Shown here: positions 33,327-41,790 of the stretch, piece after piece
Layout of the letters: each line of letters starts with the position of its first letter
How positions within the stretch are numbered: position 1 is the stretch's first letter
Source: Anaerolineales bacterium
GTDB lineage: Bacteria; Chloroflexota; Anaerolineae; Anaerolineales; UBA11579
NCBI GenBank assembly: GCA_019637805.1
Contig: JAHBVB010000002.1
Span: 823,981-887,980, forward strand
Direction: 5' to 3'
DNA: 64,000 nucleotides
Notes under the pieces: generated by a model
The model's database searches: none
Seen by the model: only the letters and a program-made list of their open reading frames with translations
What the model was told of the DNA's origin: nothing
Translations under genes and position numbers: made by a program

Positions 33327-33822
33327 CCCTCAGGCCTTTGACAGCCGCCGCTACCAGGTCATTCCTCGCGTGCTGGTTTTCGTTAGCCGCGGGGATGAGG
33401 TTCTGATGATGAAACGCGCCGCCGACCGGCGCGTTTTCCCCGGCCAGTACAATGGCCTGGGCGGCCATGTGGAAGTGGGCGAAAGCGTGCTGGCGGCTGC
33501 CCGGCGTGAAGTCCTGGAGGAGAGTGGGCTGCACGCCGCAGATCTATGGCTATGCGCAGTAGTGGCGATTGATACAGGTACTCCCCATACCGGCATCGTG
33601 ATGTGGGTTTTTCGGGGCAGCGCCGAAGGCGAACCCAGCTCCACGCCAGAGGGCGAAAATGCCTGGATCCCCCGCGACCAATTGGCTAGCCTGCCGATGG
33701 TCGAGGACATCCCGGTGCTTTTGCCCAAGATCTTGGATATGCAGCCTGGCGATGCCCCACTCTGGGCTCATTACAGCTACACGCCGGACGGCCAACTGCA
33801 GATGCACTTCGAAGCTCCCTAA
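33316..33822 (+). CDS. NUDIX hydrolase (8-oxo-dGTP pyrophosphatase-like)
   Basis: 168 aa starting at TTG 33316 with AAGGA upstream, inside the aldolase 3' end. The Nudix box is GGHVEVGESVLAAARREV followed by LEESGL, with all catalytic Glu/Arg residues. The N-terminal strand (IPRVLVFVSRGDEVLMMKRA) and the ADRRVFPGQYNGLGGH approach are typical of MutT-type house-cleaning enzymes. The substrate is probably an oxidised or otherwise damaged nucleotide. The next gene begins 9 nt after the stop. Confidence 0.88.
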   Translation: MQTNPQAFDSRRYQVIPRVLVFVSRGDEVLMMKRAADRRVFPGQYNGLGGHVEVGESVLAAARREVLEESGLHAADLWLCAVVAIDTGTPHTGIVMWVFRGSAEGEPSSTPEGENAWIPRDQLASLPMVEDIPVLLPKILDMQPGDAPLWAHYSYTPDGQLQMHFEAP

Positions 33823-33831
33823 ACACACCGC

Positions 33832-34845
33832 ATGACTCTAAACACCTACCGCAACGAAATGCTGCCTATGGTCGAAGAAGCGCTAAAGGCAGCTACGCAG
33901 CCCGCCAATACCCCCGGCCAGGAAGTGCTCTATGGCATGCTCAGCTATCACATGGGTTGGGAGGGCCTGGGCGCCGGCCCCAAGGCGGCCGGCAAACGCG
34001 TGCGCTCCATCCTGCTGCTGCTCTCCTGCGCCGCCGCCGGTGGCAACTGGCGTGCGGCCCTGCCCGCGGCCGCGGCCGTGGAACTGCTGCACAACTTCTC
34101 GCTGATCCATGATGACATTCAGGACAAGAGCGACCTGCGCCGCGGCCGCCCCACGCTGTGGGCGCTGCACGGCACCGCCCAGGCCATTAATGCCGGCGAT
34201 GCCATGTTCGCCCTGGCTCACATCAGCTTGGAGAGCCTCGAGGACAGCGCCAACCAGGCCATCTACGCCGCCGCCGCCAAGCTGCTGGCGCGCACCAGCT
34301 TGCAGCTGACCCAGGGACAATACCTGGACATGGCCTATGAAACCGTGGAGAACCCGGGCGTTGAAGCCTATTGGCCGATGATCTGGGGTAAGACCGCCGT
34401 GCTCATCCGCGCCTGCACGGACTTGGGGGCGCGGATTGCCGGGCTAACTGGCCGCGAACTGAAAGCCTATATGCTCTTTGGCGAAAAGCTGGGCCTGGCC
34501 TACCAGGTCTATGATGATCTACTCGGCATCTGGGGCGACCCGGACGAAATGGGCAAGTCAGCGCACACCGATCTACTCAGCGGCAAGAAGTCCCTGCCCG
34601 TTTTGTTTGGCCTGGAAAACAAAGGCCGCTTCGCCAGCCGTTGGCAGGAAGGCGGCATTCCAGAGGAGCAAGTAGCGGAATTTGCCCGCCTGCTGGAAGA
34701 AGAAGGCGCACAGCAGTTCACCCGCCAGAAGGCCGCTCAACTCACCGAAGAAGCCCTGGAGGCGCTGCGCGCTGCCAAGCCCCTGGAGACCGCCGGCGAA
34801 GCCTTGATGGCTCTGGCCCAGGAACTGGGCCACCGCAGTCTCTAA
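33832..34845 (+). CDS. Polyprenyl diphosphate synthase
   Basis: 337 aa. The first Asp-rich motif is SLIHDDIQDKSDLRRGRPTL, and the second is YQVYDDLLGIWGDPDEMGKS. The KRVRSILLLLSCAAAGG segment supplies the isopentenyl-diphosphate-binding Lys/Arg. It condenses IPP with allylic diphosphates; the chain length (farnesyl, geranylgeranyl or longer) depends on residues before the first motif, where LLHNFSLIHDD has Phe four to five positions upstream, suggesting a short to medium product. Its 3' end overlaps convergent hemW by 4 nt. Together with the UbiA protein it may serve quinone or lipid synthesis. Confidence 0.9.
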   Translation: MTLNTYRNEMLPMVEEALKAATQPANTPGQEVLYGMLSYHMGWEGLGAGPKAAGKRVRSILLLLSCAAAGGNWRAALPAAAAVELLHNFSLIHDDIQDKSDLRRGRPTLWALHGTAQAINAGDAMFALAHISLESLEDSANQAIYAAAAKLLARTSLQLTQGQYLDMAYETVENPGVEAYWPMIWGKTAVLIRACTDLGARIAGLTGRELKAYMLFGEKLGLAYQVYDDLLGIWGDPDEMGKSAHTDLLSGKKSLPVLFGLENKGRFASRWQEGGIPEEQVAEFARLLEEEGAQQFTRQKAAQLTEEALEALRAAKPLETAGEALMALAQELGHRSL

Positions 34846-36026
34846 ATAAACTCTACGAACACCTGGTTACCCAACAGGCGCCCCCGCTGACTAAGGCGGA
34901 TGCCTGCTTGTTCACCATTCATGCGCTCCAGCAAGCCAGACTGGGTCAGCTGACGTATCTCCCGCCCGTAGACATCATCCAGCGACTGGCCGAAGCGCTG
35001 CGAAAAGCTGCTTTGCGAGACCCCTTCGTGGATCAGGCGCAGCCCCATCATCATCACTTCGCCCATCTCATCCCGCGGCTCCAAAGCCGTCAGGTTGACG
35101 GTCGCCGGCGTGCGCGGGAACTCCAGCGCGGCGCCCTCACGCAGTCGCTTGATGTAGGCGGCCGGCGCCAGCACGTTGGCAGTGCGCTTGCCGCCCAGGA
35201 ACCCGTGGGCGCCGGCGCCCAGGCCGGCGTAAGGCAGGCTGCGCCAATACTGCAAGTTGTGCTTGCAAGCCAGCAATCCACCGCTGGAATCGCGCCGCGC
35301 CCAATTGGAGATCTCGTATTGCGCGTAGCCGGCGGCGGCCAGGCGATCGGCGGCCAATTCGTACATGTCGGCCGCCAGATCGGCATCCAGGTCCGGCAAC
35401 AAGCCACGGGCGGCCATGTCCTTGAAAGGCGTGCCGTGCTCAATGGTCAGGGCATAGAGTGAGAGGTGTTCCGGGGCCAGCTGTATGGCCAGTTCCACAT
35501 TGCGCTGCCAGGAGTGCAACGACTGACCCGGCAAGCCAAAGATCCAGTCCAGGTTCAGGTTGTCGAACCCGGTCTGGCGCGCGCACTCTACCGCTTGGAT
35601 CACGTCGATAAAGTCGTGTTCACGCTCCAGCAGGCGCAGTTCCTCCGGGCTGGAAGACTGCACCCCGAAACTTAGGCGGTTTATCCCGGCGGCGCGCAGC
35701 CCCTGCAGTTTTTGCCGGTCCAACGTGCCGGGGTTGGCCTCCAGGGTGATCTCAGCATCCGCAGCGAGGTCGTATGCCTCCGCCAGCGTTTGCAAGATGG
35801 CCGCCACGGTCTTGGGCGGCAGCAACGAAGGCGTGCCGCCGCCAAAAAAGATGGTGTGCACCTTCAGTCGTTCCGGGGTGGCCTGAGCCAGTAAGCGCGC
35901 TTCTTGTTGCAGCGCGTCTGCATAGGCGGGCATCAGCGCCTCCAGACCTGCGTAGGTGTTGAAGTCGCAGTAACCGCAACGATGGGTGCAAAAGGGGATG
36001 TGCAAATACAGGCTGACAGGCAGCAT
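34842..36026 (-). CDS. hemW: HemW-like radical SAM protein (heme chaperone)
   Basis: 394 aa from ATG 36026, the usual family start (LYLHIPFCTHRCGYCDFNTY). The 4Fe-4S motif is CTHRCGYC. Later motifs are FFGGGTPSLLPP, EANPGTLD and RLSFGVQSSSPEELRLLERE, as in HemW/HemN. HemW inserts heme into respiratory enzymes, whereas HemN is the coproporphyrinogen dehydrogenase; the absence of the HemN-specific extra N-terminal cysteine pattern favours HemW. The start has no ribosome-binding site but stands 6 nt after TATACT, so it is probably leaderless. Confidence 0.9.
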   Translation of the reverse strand: MLPVSLYLHIPFCTHRCGYCDFNTYAGLEALMPAYADALQQEARLLAQATPERLKVHTIFFGGGTPSLLPPKTVAAILQTLAEAYDLAADAEITLEANPGTLDRQKLQGLRAAGINRLSFGVQSSSPEELRLLEREHDFIDVIQAVECARQTGFDNLNLDWIFGLPGQSLHSWQRNVELAIQLAPEHLSLYALTIEHGTPFKDMAARGLLPDLDADLAADMYELAADRLAAAGYAQYEISNWARRDSSGGLLACKHNLQYWRSLPYAGLGAGAHGFLGGKRTANVLAPAAYIKRLREGAALEFPRTPATVNLTALEPRDEMGEVMMMGLRLIHEGVSQSSFSQRFGQSLDDVYGREIRQLTQSGLLERMNGEQAGIRLSQRGRLLGNQVFVEFI

Positions 36027-36032
36027 GAAATC

Positions 36033-36038
36033 AGTATA
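36033..36038 (-). promoter_or_regulatory. -10 element TATACT, leaderless hemW
   Basis: On the minus strand TATACT is followed by 6 nt and ATG 36026. It lies within 40 bp of the divergent LysM-protein promoter. Confidence 0.55.
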
Positions 36039-36069
36039 ACCTTGGCTTGACACATATCCATGCGGCTCT

Positions 36070-36078
36070 TGGTATAAT
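36070..36078 (+). promoter_or_regulatory. -10 element of the LysM gene
   Basis: TGGTATAAT at 36070-36078, 15 nt before ATG 36094, so the predicted leader is below 10 nt. Confidence 0.5.
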
Positions 36079-36093
36079 CCGCCCGCTTTCCCT

Positions 36094-37260
36094 ATGACAG
36101 CCGACAATCCCCGTTCTACACCGACAAAAGTCTGCCCCTCCTGCGGAACCCGGGTGAGCGAACGCTCCCCGCGTTGCCTGGTTTGCGGCCATCAATTCGA
36201 CCAGGGCAGCAAGACCCCCTTGGTGCGGACGCCCGCCGCCGGGCGCACGCAGCCTCAGGTCGTGCTCAGCATCCCCATCGCCATCGGCTTGCTGGCATTT
36301 GTGCTCTTGCTGCTGGGCGGTTTGGTCTACTTTGCGTTATCGCCAAGCGGAACCGCAGCAGAGGACGCTGAGCTCGTGGCCAACGAAAGTGCTACTCCGA
36401 CGCTGTCACCCACGCCAGAGACGCCCACGCCAACCTCCACTCCGCAGCCCACCAATACGCCGTTGAGCTACACGGTGCAGGCCCTGGATACTTGTGGCGG
36501 CATCGCCTTTGCTTTCAACATCCAACCGCAAGACATCATTCTGGCCAACGCGCTTAATGCCAACTGTGGGTTGAGCATTGGCCAGGTGCTCAGCATTCCC
36601 CAACCCACCTTCACCCCAACGCCGTTGGCCACAGCCACTCTCAGCGAGCTGGAAGCAACCATCGCCGCCTGCGAGACCCGCAGCCACGTCGTTCAAGAGG
36701 GCGAAACCCTCAGCCTGATCGCCTTGACCTTTGGTGTGCCGATGGAAGCCATTATGGAGTGGAACTCGCTGACTTCGGATGTGGCTTTCCTCGGTCAGCG
36801 GCTTTCCATCCCGATGTGCGAGCGCACCTTTGTGGGTGTAGCCACAGTGACACCCACGGTGGCCCCGCCCTATCCAGCCCCCGAGCCGCTGCTGCCGGCC
36901 AACGGCTCCCCATTCGACTCCTCCAGCAGCACGGTGACGCTGCAATGGTCCTCGGTCGGCGCCCTGCGCGGCAACGAGTACTACCAGGTCACGGTCACCG
37001 ACATCACCGGCGGCCAGAACCGCCAAACCATCGGGCATGTCAAGGACACTACTTTCACCGTCCCGGCCAACTTCCGGCCCAGCACCGGCCAGCCGCACAT
37101 CTTTAGCTGGCAGGTGGTGCCCGTGGCTCAGATCGGCGTGGATGCCGATGGCCTGCCGGTCTACATTGCCGGCGGCCCCTCCAGCGAAATGCGCTTCTTC
37201 TCCTGGAACGGTGGAGCCGGCGGCGGTGCGCCTGCCGCCACTGCTACGCCCACACCATAG
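36094..37260 (+). CDS. Membrane-anchored zinc-ribbon and double-LysM protein
   Basis: 388 aa. The N-terminus is a zinc ribbon with Cys14, 17, 28 and 31 (CPSCG and CLVCG). A single membrane helix (about 57-83) follows, then a Thr/Pro-rich linker of the kind that spans the cell wall, LysM 1 (SYTVQALDTCGGIAFAFN), a second linker, and LysM 2 (SHVVQEGETLSLIALTFG). The C-terminal 130 residues look like a fibronectin/Ig-type sandwich (VTLQWSSVGALRGNEYYQVT). LysM binds GlcNAc polymers, so the protein probably connects the membrane to cell-wall glycan. Cys pairs inside LysM 1 may form disulfides. Confidence 0.86.
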   Translation: MTADNPRSTPTKVCPSCGTRVSERSPRCLVCGHQFDQGSKTPLVRTPAAGRTQPQVVLSIPIAIGLLAFVLLLLGGLVYFALSPSGTAAEDAELVANESATPTLSPTPETPTPTSTPQPTNTPLSYTVQALDTCGGIAFAFNIQPQDIILANALNANCGLSIGQVLSIPQPTFTPTPLATATLSELEATIAACETRSHVVQEGETLSLIALTFGVPMEAIMEWNSLTSDVAFLGQRLSIPMCERTFVGVATVTPTVAPPYPAPEPLLPANGSPFDSSSSTVTLQWSSVGALRGNEYYQVTVTDITGGQNRQTIGHVKDTTFTVPANFRPSTGQPHIFSWQVVPVAQIGVDADGLPVYIAGGPSSEMRFFSWNGGAGGGAPAATATPTP

Positions 37261-37267
37261 CCAAAAA

Positions 37268-37308
37268 CCATACAAAAAGACCTCCCGTTGGGAGGTCTTT
37301 TTTGTATT
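37268..37308. terminator. Bidirectional intrinsic terminator
   Basis: A 13-bp stem (37274-37286 with 37290-37302), loop GTT. A-run on the left and T-run on the right serve both the LysM gene and the convergent citrate synthase. Confidence 0.95.
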
Positions 37309-37320
37309 TGTGTGGTTGAG

Positions 37321-38610
37321 CTACTTACGCTTGGCCATCGGTACAAAGTCGCGCACATCCTCGCCCAGGTACACTTGGCGCGGGCGGGCGATCTTCTGCT
37401 CGCTATCCAGCAGCATTTCCTGCCACTGAGCCAGCCAACCCACCGTGCGGGGGATGGCGAACATCACCGGGAAGAAGCTGGTCGGCAGGCGCATGGCCTG
37501 ATAGATGATGCCCGAGTAGAAGTCCACATTCGGGTACAGCTTGCGCTCGATGAAGTAGTCGTCCTCGAGGGCAATGCGCTCCAGTTCCATGGCCACATCC
37601 AGCATTGGGTTGCGGCCGGTCACCTTGAAGACGTCCTCCGCCACCTGCTTGATGATGCGCGCCCGCGGGTCATAATTCTTGTACACGCGGTGCCCAAAGC
37701 CCATCAGGCGCCCTTCGCCCTTCTTGACCTTATCGACGAATGCCGGAATGTTCTTGGCGTCGCCGATCTGGTTGAGCATGCGCAGTACCGCTTCGTTGGC
37801 GCCGCCGTGCAGCGGGCCGTACAAGGCGGCCGCCGCACCGGCCATGGCGGAATACGGATCCACCTGGCTGGAGCCGATGCCGCGCATCGCGTTGGTGCTG
37901 CAGTTCTGCTCGTGGTCCGCATGCAAGATAAAGAGCACATCCAGGGCACGCTCCAGCACCGGGTTGGGCTCATACTTCAACTCGGTCATGCGGAACATCA
38001 TGTTCAGGAAGTTGCCCGGGTAGCTCAGGTCATTGTCCGGATAGGCAAACGGCAAGCCCTGGCTATGGCGATAAGAAAACGCCGCAATGGTGGGCACCTT
38101 GGCGATCAGACGTTGGATCTGGATCGTGCGCCCGGCTTCGTCGCCGATATTGCTGGCTTCAGGATAGAAGGTGGACAGCGCAGCCACGGTGGCGATGAAC
38201 ATGCCCATCGGATGTGCATCGTAGCGGAAGTGCTGCATGAAGTTCTTGATGTTCTCGTGGATGATCGTATGGTGGGTGATGTCGTACACCCACTGCTCGT
38301 CCTGAGCCTTGTTGGGCAATTCGCCATGCAAGATCAGGTATGCCACTTCAAGATAGGTACAGTTCTCCGCCAGCTGCTCGATCGGATAGCCGCGATAGCG
38401 CAGAATGCCCTTGTCACCGTCCACCAACGTAATGCTGCTCTTGGTGCTGGCTGTGTTGGTGAAGGCCGGGTCATAGCTCATCAGGCCAAAATCATCGTCG
38501 CCAGTCTTGATCTGGCGCAAATCCAAAGCCCGAATGGTGCCTTCCCACACCGGGATCTCGTATTGTTTCCCGGTGCGGTTGTCCGTGATCGATAATGTGT
38601 CTTTGGACAT
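37321..38610 (-). CDS. gltA: Citrate synthase (type II, hexameric form)
   Basis: 429 aa, the length of the large Gram-negative-type enzyme. Catalytic residues are in the usual motifs: HADHEQNCSTNAMRGIGSSQ with the first His, GPLHGGANEAVLRMLNQIG with the second, and the arginine-rich MGFGHRVYKNYDPRARIIKQ with the later PFxxR-type Asp in NPMLDVAMELE. It condenses oxaloacetate and acetyl-CoA. It lies 21 nt downstream of malate dehydrogenase, which supplies its substrate, so the pair is an operon. A long open frame on the opposite strand is a shadow. Confidence 0.96.
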   Translation of the reverse strand: MSKDTLSITDNRTGKQYEIPVWEGTIRALDLRQIKTGDDDFGLMSYDPAFTNTASTKSSITLVDGDKGILRYRGYPIEQLAENCTYLEVAYLILHGELPNKAQDEQWVYDITHHTIIHENIKNFMQHFRYDAHPMGMFIATVAALSTFYPEASNIGDEAGRTIQIQRLIAKVPTIAAFSYRHSQGLPFAYPDNDLSYPGNFLNMMFRMTELKYEPNPVLERALDVLFILHADHEQNCSTNAMRGIGSSQVDPYSAMAGAAAALYGPLHGGANEAVLRMLNQIGDAKNIPAFVDKVKKGEGRLMGFGHRVYKNYDPRARIIKQVAEDVFKVTGRNPMLDVAMELERIALEDDYFIERKLYPNVDFYSGIIYQAMRLPTSFFPVMFAIPRTVGWLAQWQEMLLDSEQKIARPRQVYLGEDVRDFVPMAKRK

Positions 38611-38631
38611 ATCTCTTCTTTCTCAGGCAGT

Positions 38632-39555
38632 CTAGATCTTCAGTTCGGTCATGCTGGCTTTCACTTCCGCCGCCGACTTGTCAACCTCTGCCTGTTCCTC
38701 TGCATTGAGCGTGTACTCAATCACCTTCACCAGACCCTTGCGGCCCAGCTGCGCAGGCACGCCAAAGAAAATGTCCTTCTGCCCATATTCACCTTGCAGG
38801 TAAATAGAGCTGGGTACGATCAGGTTCTTGTCTTTCAAAATGGCTTCCACCATCTGGGCGATGGCCACAGAAGGCGCATAGAAGGCGCTGCCCTGCTTGA
38901 GCAGCGAAACGATCTCGCCGCCGCCCTTGCGGGTACGCTCCACGATGGCTTCCAGCCGGTCGGCGGGCAGCATCTCGTTCAGCGGCACGCCGGCCACGTT
39001 CGAATGGCGCGTCAGCGGCACCATGCTGTCGCCGTGGCCGCCCAGCACGTAGCAGTTGATGTTCTCCACGCTGACACCCAGTTCCATGGCCACAAAGGCG
39101 CGCATGCGGGCGGAGTCGAGGATGCCAGCCTGGCCGATTACGCGTTCGCGCGGCAGGCCACCGGTCTTCATCGTGACGTAGCACATCGTATCCAGTGGAT
39201 TGGTGAGAATAATGTAGATGGCGTCGGGGGAATGCTTGAGGGTCTCTTCCGTGGCTTTTTTGACGATATCGGCGTTTGTGTTAAGCAGATCTTCACGGCT
39301 CATACCCGGCTTGCGCGGCAGGCCGGCGGTGATCACCACAATGTCTGACCCTTCGGTTACCTTGTAGTCATTACTGCCTGTCACGCGCACGTCCTTGCCG
39401 ATCACCGGCATGGCCTGCAGCAGATCCAGGGCTTTACCCTGCGGCATGCCTTCGACCACATCGACCAAGGCGATATCCGCCAGTTCGCGCTCAGCCAACC
39501 AGTGGGCCGCGGTAGCGCCGGTCATGCCGGCGCCGACAATAGAAACTTTAGTCAT
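38632..39555 (-). CDS. mdh: Malate dehydrogenase (LDH-like type)
   Basis: 307 aa. The NAD fold is VSIVGAGMTGATAAHWLAER with the Asp that selects NAD in IALVDVVEG. The active-site loop is TAGLPRKPGMSREDLLNTN, where two arginines flank the malate carboxylate, distinguishing MDH from LDH (Gln). The proton-relay His is in VLGGHGDSMVPLTRHS, and ILTNPLDTMCYVTMK is typical of bacterial LDH-like MDH. GGAG precedes ATG 39555. Citrate synthase follows immediately, forming a two-gene TCA-cycle operon. Confidence 0.95.
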   Translation of the reverse strand: MTKVSIVGAGMTGATAAHWLAERELADIALVDVVEGMPQGKALDLLQAMPVIGKDVRVTGSNDYKVTEGSDIVVITAGLPRKPGMSREDLLNTNADIVKKATEETLKHSPDAIYIILTNPLDTMCYVTMKTGGLPRERVIGQAGILDSARMRAFVAMELGVSVENINCYVLGGHGDSMVPLTRHSNVAGVPLNEMLPADRLEAIVERTRKGGGEIVSLLKQGSAFYAPSVAIAQMVEAILKDKNLIVPSSIYLQGEYGQKDIFFGVPAQLGRKGLVKVIEYTLNAEEQAEVDKSAAEVKASMTELKI

Positions 39556-39608
39556 TCATGCTCCAGAAATTTAGGGAAGTTTTGGGAATACATAGCTCAA
39601 ACAAGCGA

Positions 39609-39617
39609 ATTATAACA
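39609..39617 (-). promoter_or_regulatory. Extended -10 promoter of mdh-gltA
   Basis: TGTTATAAT on the minus strand, about 50 nt before ATG 39555. Confidence 0.55.
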
Positions 39618-39644
39618 TTGCAGATTTGCCCAAAAACTTGATGT

Positions 39645-39681
39645 TAAAAGCAAAATGAGCGGAAGCACCGCCCATTTTGCT
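39645..39681 (-). terminator. Intrinsic terminator after trxB
   Basis: A 14-bp stem with one G-T pair (39649-39662 with 39668-39681), 5-nt loop, then TTTT on the minus strand. Confidence 0.85.
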
Positions 39682-39694
39682 GGTTTCATTCAGC

Positions 39695-40657
39695 TTAGGG
39701 GTTTTCTTCGAGAAAGCGCGTCGCCTGAATGCCCGCCGCAGCGCCCATGCCGGCAGAAGTGATCACCTGCCGGAAGTGCGGGTCAGCCACTTCGCCCGCA
39801 GCGAAAACACCAGGGACGCTGGTCTCCATGTACTGGTTGGCGATCAGGTATCCGCCTGCGTCCATCTCCAGCTGCCCGACAAACAGCTGCGTGTTGGGCG
39901 TGTGGCCGATGAAGATAAACACGCCATCGGTTTTGAAGTTCTTCTTCTCGCCGGAGACGATATCTTCCAACTCCACTGTATTGACTGCTTCGGGACCTTC
40001 GATCTTGTTGACCACCGTGTTGGTGATAAATTTCATTTTCGGGTTTTCCTGGGCGCGCTGCAGCAGCAATTCGCCCGCACGGAATTCCCCGCGGCGGTGG
40101 ATCACGGTCACGTTGTTGGCAAAGCGCGTCAGGAACGAACCTTCTTCCATGGCGCTGTCCCCGCCGCCAACCACGATCACGTCCTTATCCTTGAAGAAGA
40201 AGCCATCGCAGGTACCGCAGTAGGAAACGCCGCGCCCAGTCAGCTCCACTTCGCCCGGTACATCCAAGTGCCGCGGCGTGGCGCCCGTGGCAATGATCAG
40301 CGTATCCGCCAGATAGACTTTTTCATAGGTCGTGACCCGGAAAGGCCGCTGGCTCAAGTCCACTTGGGTGGCCGTATCAAAGACCACACGCGCGCCAAAG
40401 CGCTCGGCTTGCTTGCGGAACAGCTCGGTCAGTTCCGGGCCGCCCACCGCCTCGGGGAAGCCGGGGTAATTCTCCACAATATGGGTTTGCGATACCTGGC
40501 CGCCATACTCCTGGCCGGCCAACACTACCGGCTCGAGCTGGGCGCGAGCGGTATACAGGGCCGCGCTCAGGCCGGCTGGGCCAGAACCTAAGATCAAATT
40601 CTTGACATGCTCAGGCGGCGAAGCAGAATTGTTGGCATTGCGTTTGACTTCGAGCAT
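39695..40657 (-). CDS. trxB: Thioredoxin-disulfide reductase
   Basis: 320 aa. The FAD motif is LILGSGPAGLSAALYTARA, the redox-active disulfide is YCGTCDGFFF (most enzymes have CATC), the NADPH-binding motif is VIVVGGGDSAMEEGSFLT, and the C-terminal FAD motif is VPGVFAAGEVADPHFRQ. It passes electrons from NADPH to thioredoxin, here plausibly the product of 19896-20249. In the NADPH domain, HRRGEF agrees with NADPH preference. GAGGATG precedes ATG 40657. An 11-residue N-terminal extension (MLEVKRNANNS) is unusual but minor. Confidence 0.94.
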   Translation of the reverse strand: MLEVKRNANNSASPPEHVKNLILGSGPAGLSAALYTARAQLEPVVLAGQEYGGQVSQTHIVENYPGFPEAVGGPELTELFRKQAERFGARVVFDTATQVDLSQRPFRVTTYEKVYLADTLIIATGATPRHLDVPGEVELTGRGVSYCGTCDGFFFKDKDVIVVGGGDSAMEEGSFLTRFANNVTVIHRRGEFRAGELLLQRAQENPKMKFITNTVVNKIEGPEAVNTVELEDIVSGEKKNFKTDGVFIFIGHTPNTQLFVGQLEMDAGGYLIANQYMETSVPGVFAAGEVADPHFRQVITSAGMGAAAGIQATRFLEENP

Positions 40658-40718
40658 CGTACATCCTCATCCAATGGGTTCACTCCCTAGACGCCGACCG
40701 CGTCCTTTTCATTACCAA

Positions 40719-40725
40719 GCTGATT
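40719..40725 (-). promoter_or_regulatory. -10 candidate TATAAT of trxB
   Basis: TATATAATC on the minus strand, about 65 nt upstream of the trxB start. It lies back to back with the ygfZ -10. Confidence 0.4.
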
Positions 40726-40743
40726 ATATAGCGTCGGGTCCCA

Positions 40744-40752
40744 TGCTAGAAT
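40744..40752 (+). promoter_or_regulatory. Extended -10 promoter, leaderless ygfZ
   Basis: TGCTAGAAT, 6 nt (CAAACA), then ATG 40759. Confidence 0.55.
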
Positions 40753-40758
40753 CAAACA

Positions 40759-41700
40759 ATGACCCTACAGGCTCCACCTGCCTACCAGGCCGCCAAAGAA
40801 GGCGCCGCTTACTTCACCCTGAGCGCGCCCGGCCTTCTGCGCTTCACCGGGGAAACCCATGTGGATTTCTTGCAGCGGCAGACCAGCAATGATCTCGGCC
40901 TGCTCAGCCCGCAGCAAGCCGTGCCCAGCCTACTAACTTCCGCCCAGGGCCGCGTGCTAGAACATTTCAGCCTGGCCCAAGACGGAGACAACCTGCTCAT
41001 GCTGACCCAACCCGGGCACGGCCCCGGGCTGGCAGCCTACTTCCAAAAACGCATCTTCTTCAATGACCAGGTCGTCGTCCAAGATCAGAGCGACGCCTAT
41101 GCACAAATTGAACTGCACGGTCCGCTGGCAGTGCAGGCTCTGGCCAGGCTGGGCCTGGAACCCGTCGCAGCGCTGGATAGCCTGCGGGCGGCAGAATGGC
41201 AGGGGCATCCGGTTCATCTGATCACCCAACCCGGCTACGGCAGCCCGTACAGGTATCTTCTCATGCTGCCCCAACCCACCGCCCCCGCCCTGCTGGTTAG
41301 CCTGCAGCTGTCAGAACTGAACGCCTCACAACGTGAGCTGTTGCGCATTGAGGCCGGTCTGCCCGGCGACCCGGAATTCAATCACCAATACACGCCATTC
41401 GAACTTGGCTTGGATCGACTGGTCTCGGCCACCAAGGGCTGCTACACAGGTCAGGAAGTGCTCGCTCGCCAAGTGACCTACGACAAGGTCGTGCGCAAGC
41501 TAGCCCGGATCAGCAGCCAGCAACCCTTGGCTCCAGGCCAGCGGCTGCTGGCAGAGGACAAGCCCGTCGGCGAGGTCACCTCCGCAGCGAACTCGCCCAC
41601 TCATGGCCCACTGGCCCTGGCCGTGCTGCGCCGGACACACGACCAGCCCGGTACCAGACTTACTACCGAAAACGGGGAAGAAGCAGTCATTCTGGAGTAA
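40759..41700 (+). CDS. ygfZ: YgfZ/IBA57-type folate-binding protein
   Basis: 313 aa. The family signature K-G-C-Y-x-G-Q-E is present as TKGCYTGQEVLARQVTYDK, and the fold is that of the T-protein of glycine cleavage (residues PFELGLDRLVSATKG). YgfZ uses a folate to assist assembly or repair of certain 4Fe-4S enzymes such as MiaB. The radical-SAM enzymes RlmN and HemW in this window would be among plausible beneficiaries. GcvT itself is about 60 residues longer and lacks the KGCYxGQ motif. The start is leaderless, and the gene is monocistronic. Confidence 0.88.
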   Translation: MTLQAPPAYQAAKEGAAYFTLSAPGLLRFTGETHVDFLQRQTSNDLGLLSPQQAVPSLLTSAQGRVLEHFSLAQDGDNLLMLTQPGHGPGLAAYFQKRIFFNDQVVVQDQSDAYAQIELHGPLAVQALARLGLEPVAALDSLRAAEWQGHPVHLITQPGYGSPYRYLLMLPQPTAPALLVSLQLSELNASQRELLRIEAGLPGDPEFNHQYTPFELGLDRLVSATKGCYTGQEVLARQVTYDKVVRKLARISSQQPLAPGQRLLAEDKPVGEVTSAANSPTHGPLALAVLRRTHDQPGTRLTTENGEEAVILE

Positions 41701-41727
41701 TTTGAGCAATTATTGAGAAAAGTAAAT

Positions 41728-41757
41728 AGAAATATCAGAATATTCAATATATTTTCT
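41728..41757 (+). promoter_or_regulatory. AT-rich imperfect dyad upstream of the DUF2089 operon promoter
   Basis: AGAAATAT (41728-41735) and ATATTTTCT (41749-41757) flank a central palindrome GAATATTC (41738-41745), abutting the -35. A candidate operator, possibly for the operon's own DUF2089 regulator; binding is inference. Confidence 0.35.
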
Positions 41758-41784
41758 TGACAATTGCCAAAACATCTATACAAT
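41757..41784 (+). promoter_or_regulatory. Consensus sigma-70-type promoter of the DUF2089 operon
   Basis: TTGACA at 41757-41762, 16-bp spacer, TACAAT at 41779-41784, then 6 nt to an ATG at 41791. This is one of only two promoters in the window with a perfect TTGACA at usable spacing. Confidence 0.8.
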
Positions 41785-41790
41785 AGTTGC

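Noticed and set aside
36047-36078. TTGACA at 36047-36052 as the -35 of the LysM gene
   Set aside because: The spacer to TATAAT is 20 bp, too long for ordinary use; the TG before the hexamer is a better explanation.
37288-38595. 435-codon open frame on the plus strand opposite citrate synthase
   Set aside because: It is almost exactly co-extensive with gltA; the peptide is His/Gln/Val-rich with no domain, as expected for the complement of a GC-rich gene. Citrate synthase motifs are unmistakable on the other strand.
40170-40220. CGTC instead of CATC in thioredoxin reductase as a sign of altered function
   Set aside because: Both cysteines and the surrounding DGFFF are kept; a Gly at this position is a tolerated variation.
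39677-40591. 304-codon plus-strand frame opposite trxB
   Set aside because: Shadow of thioredoxin reductase; crosses its terminator.
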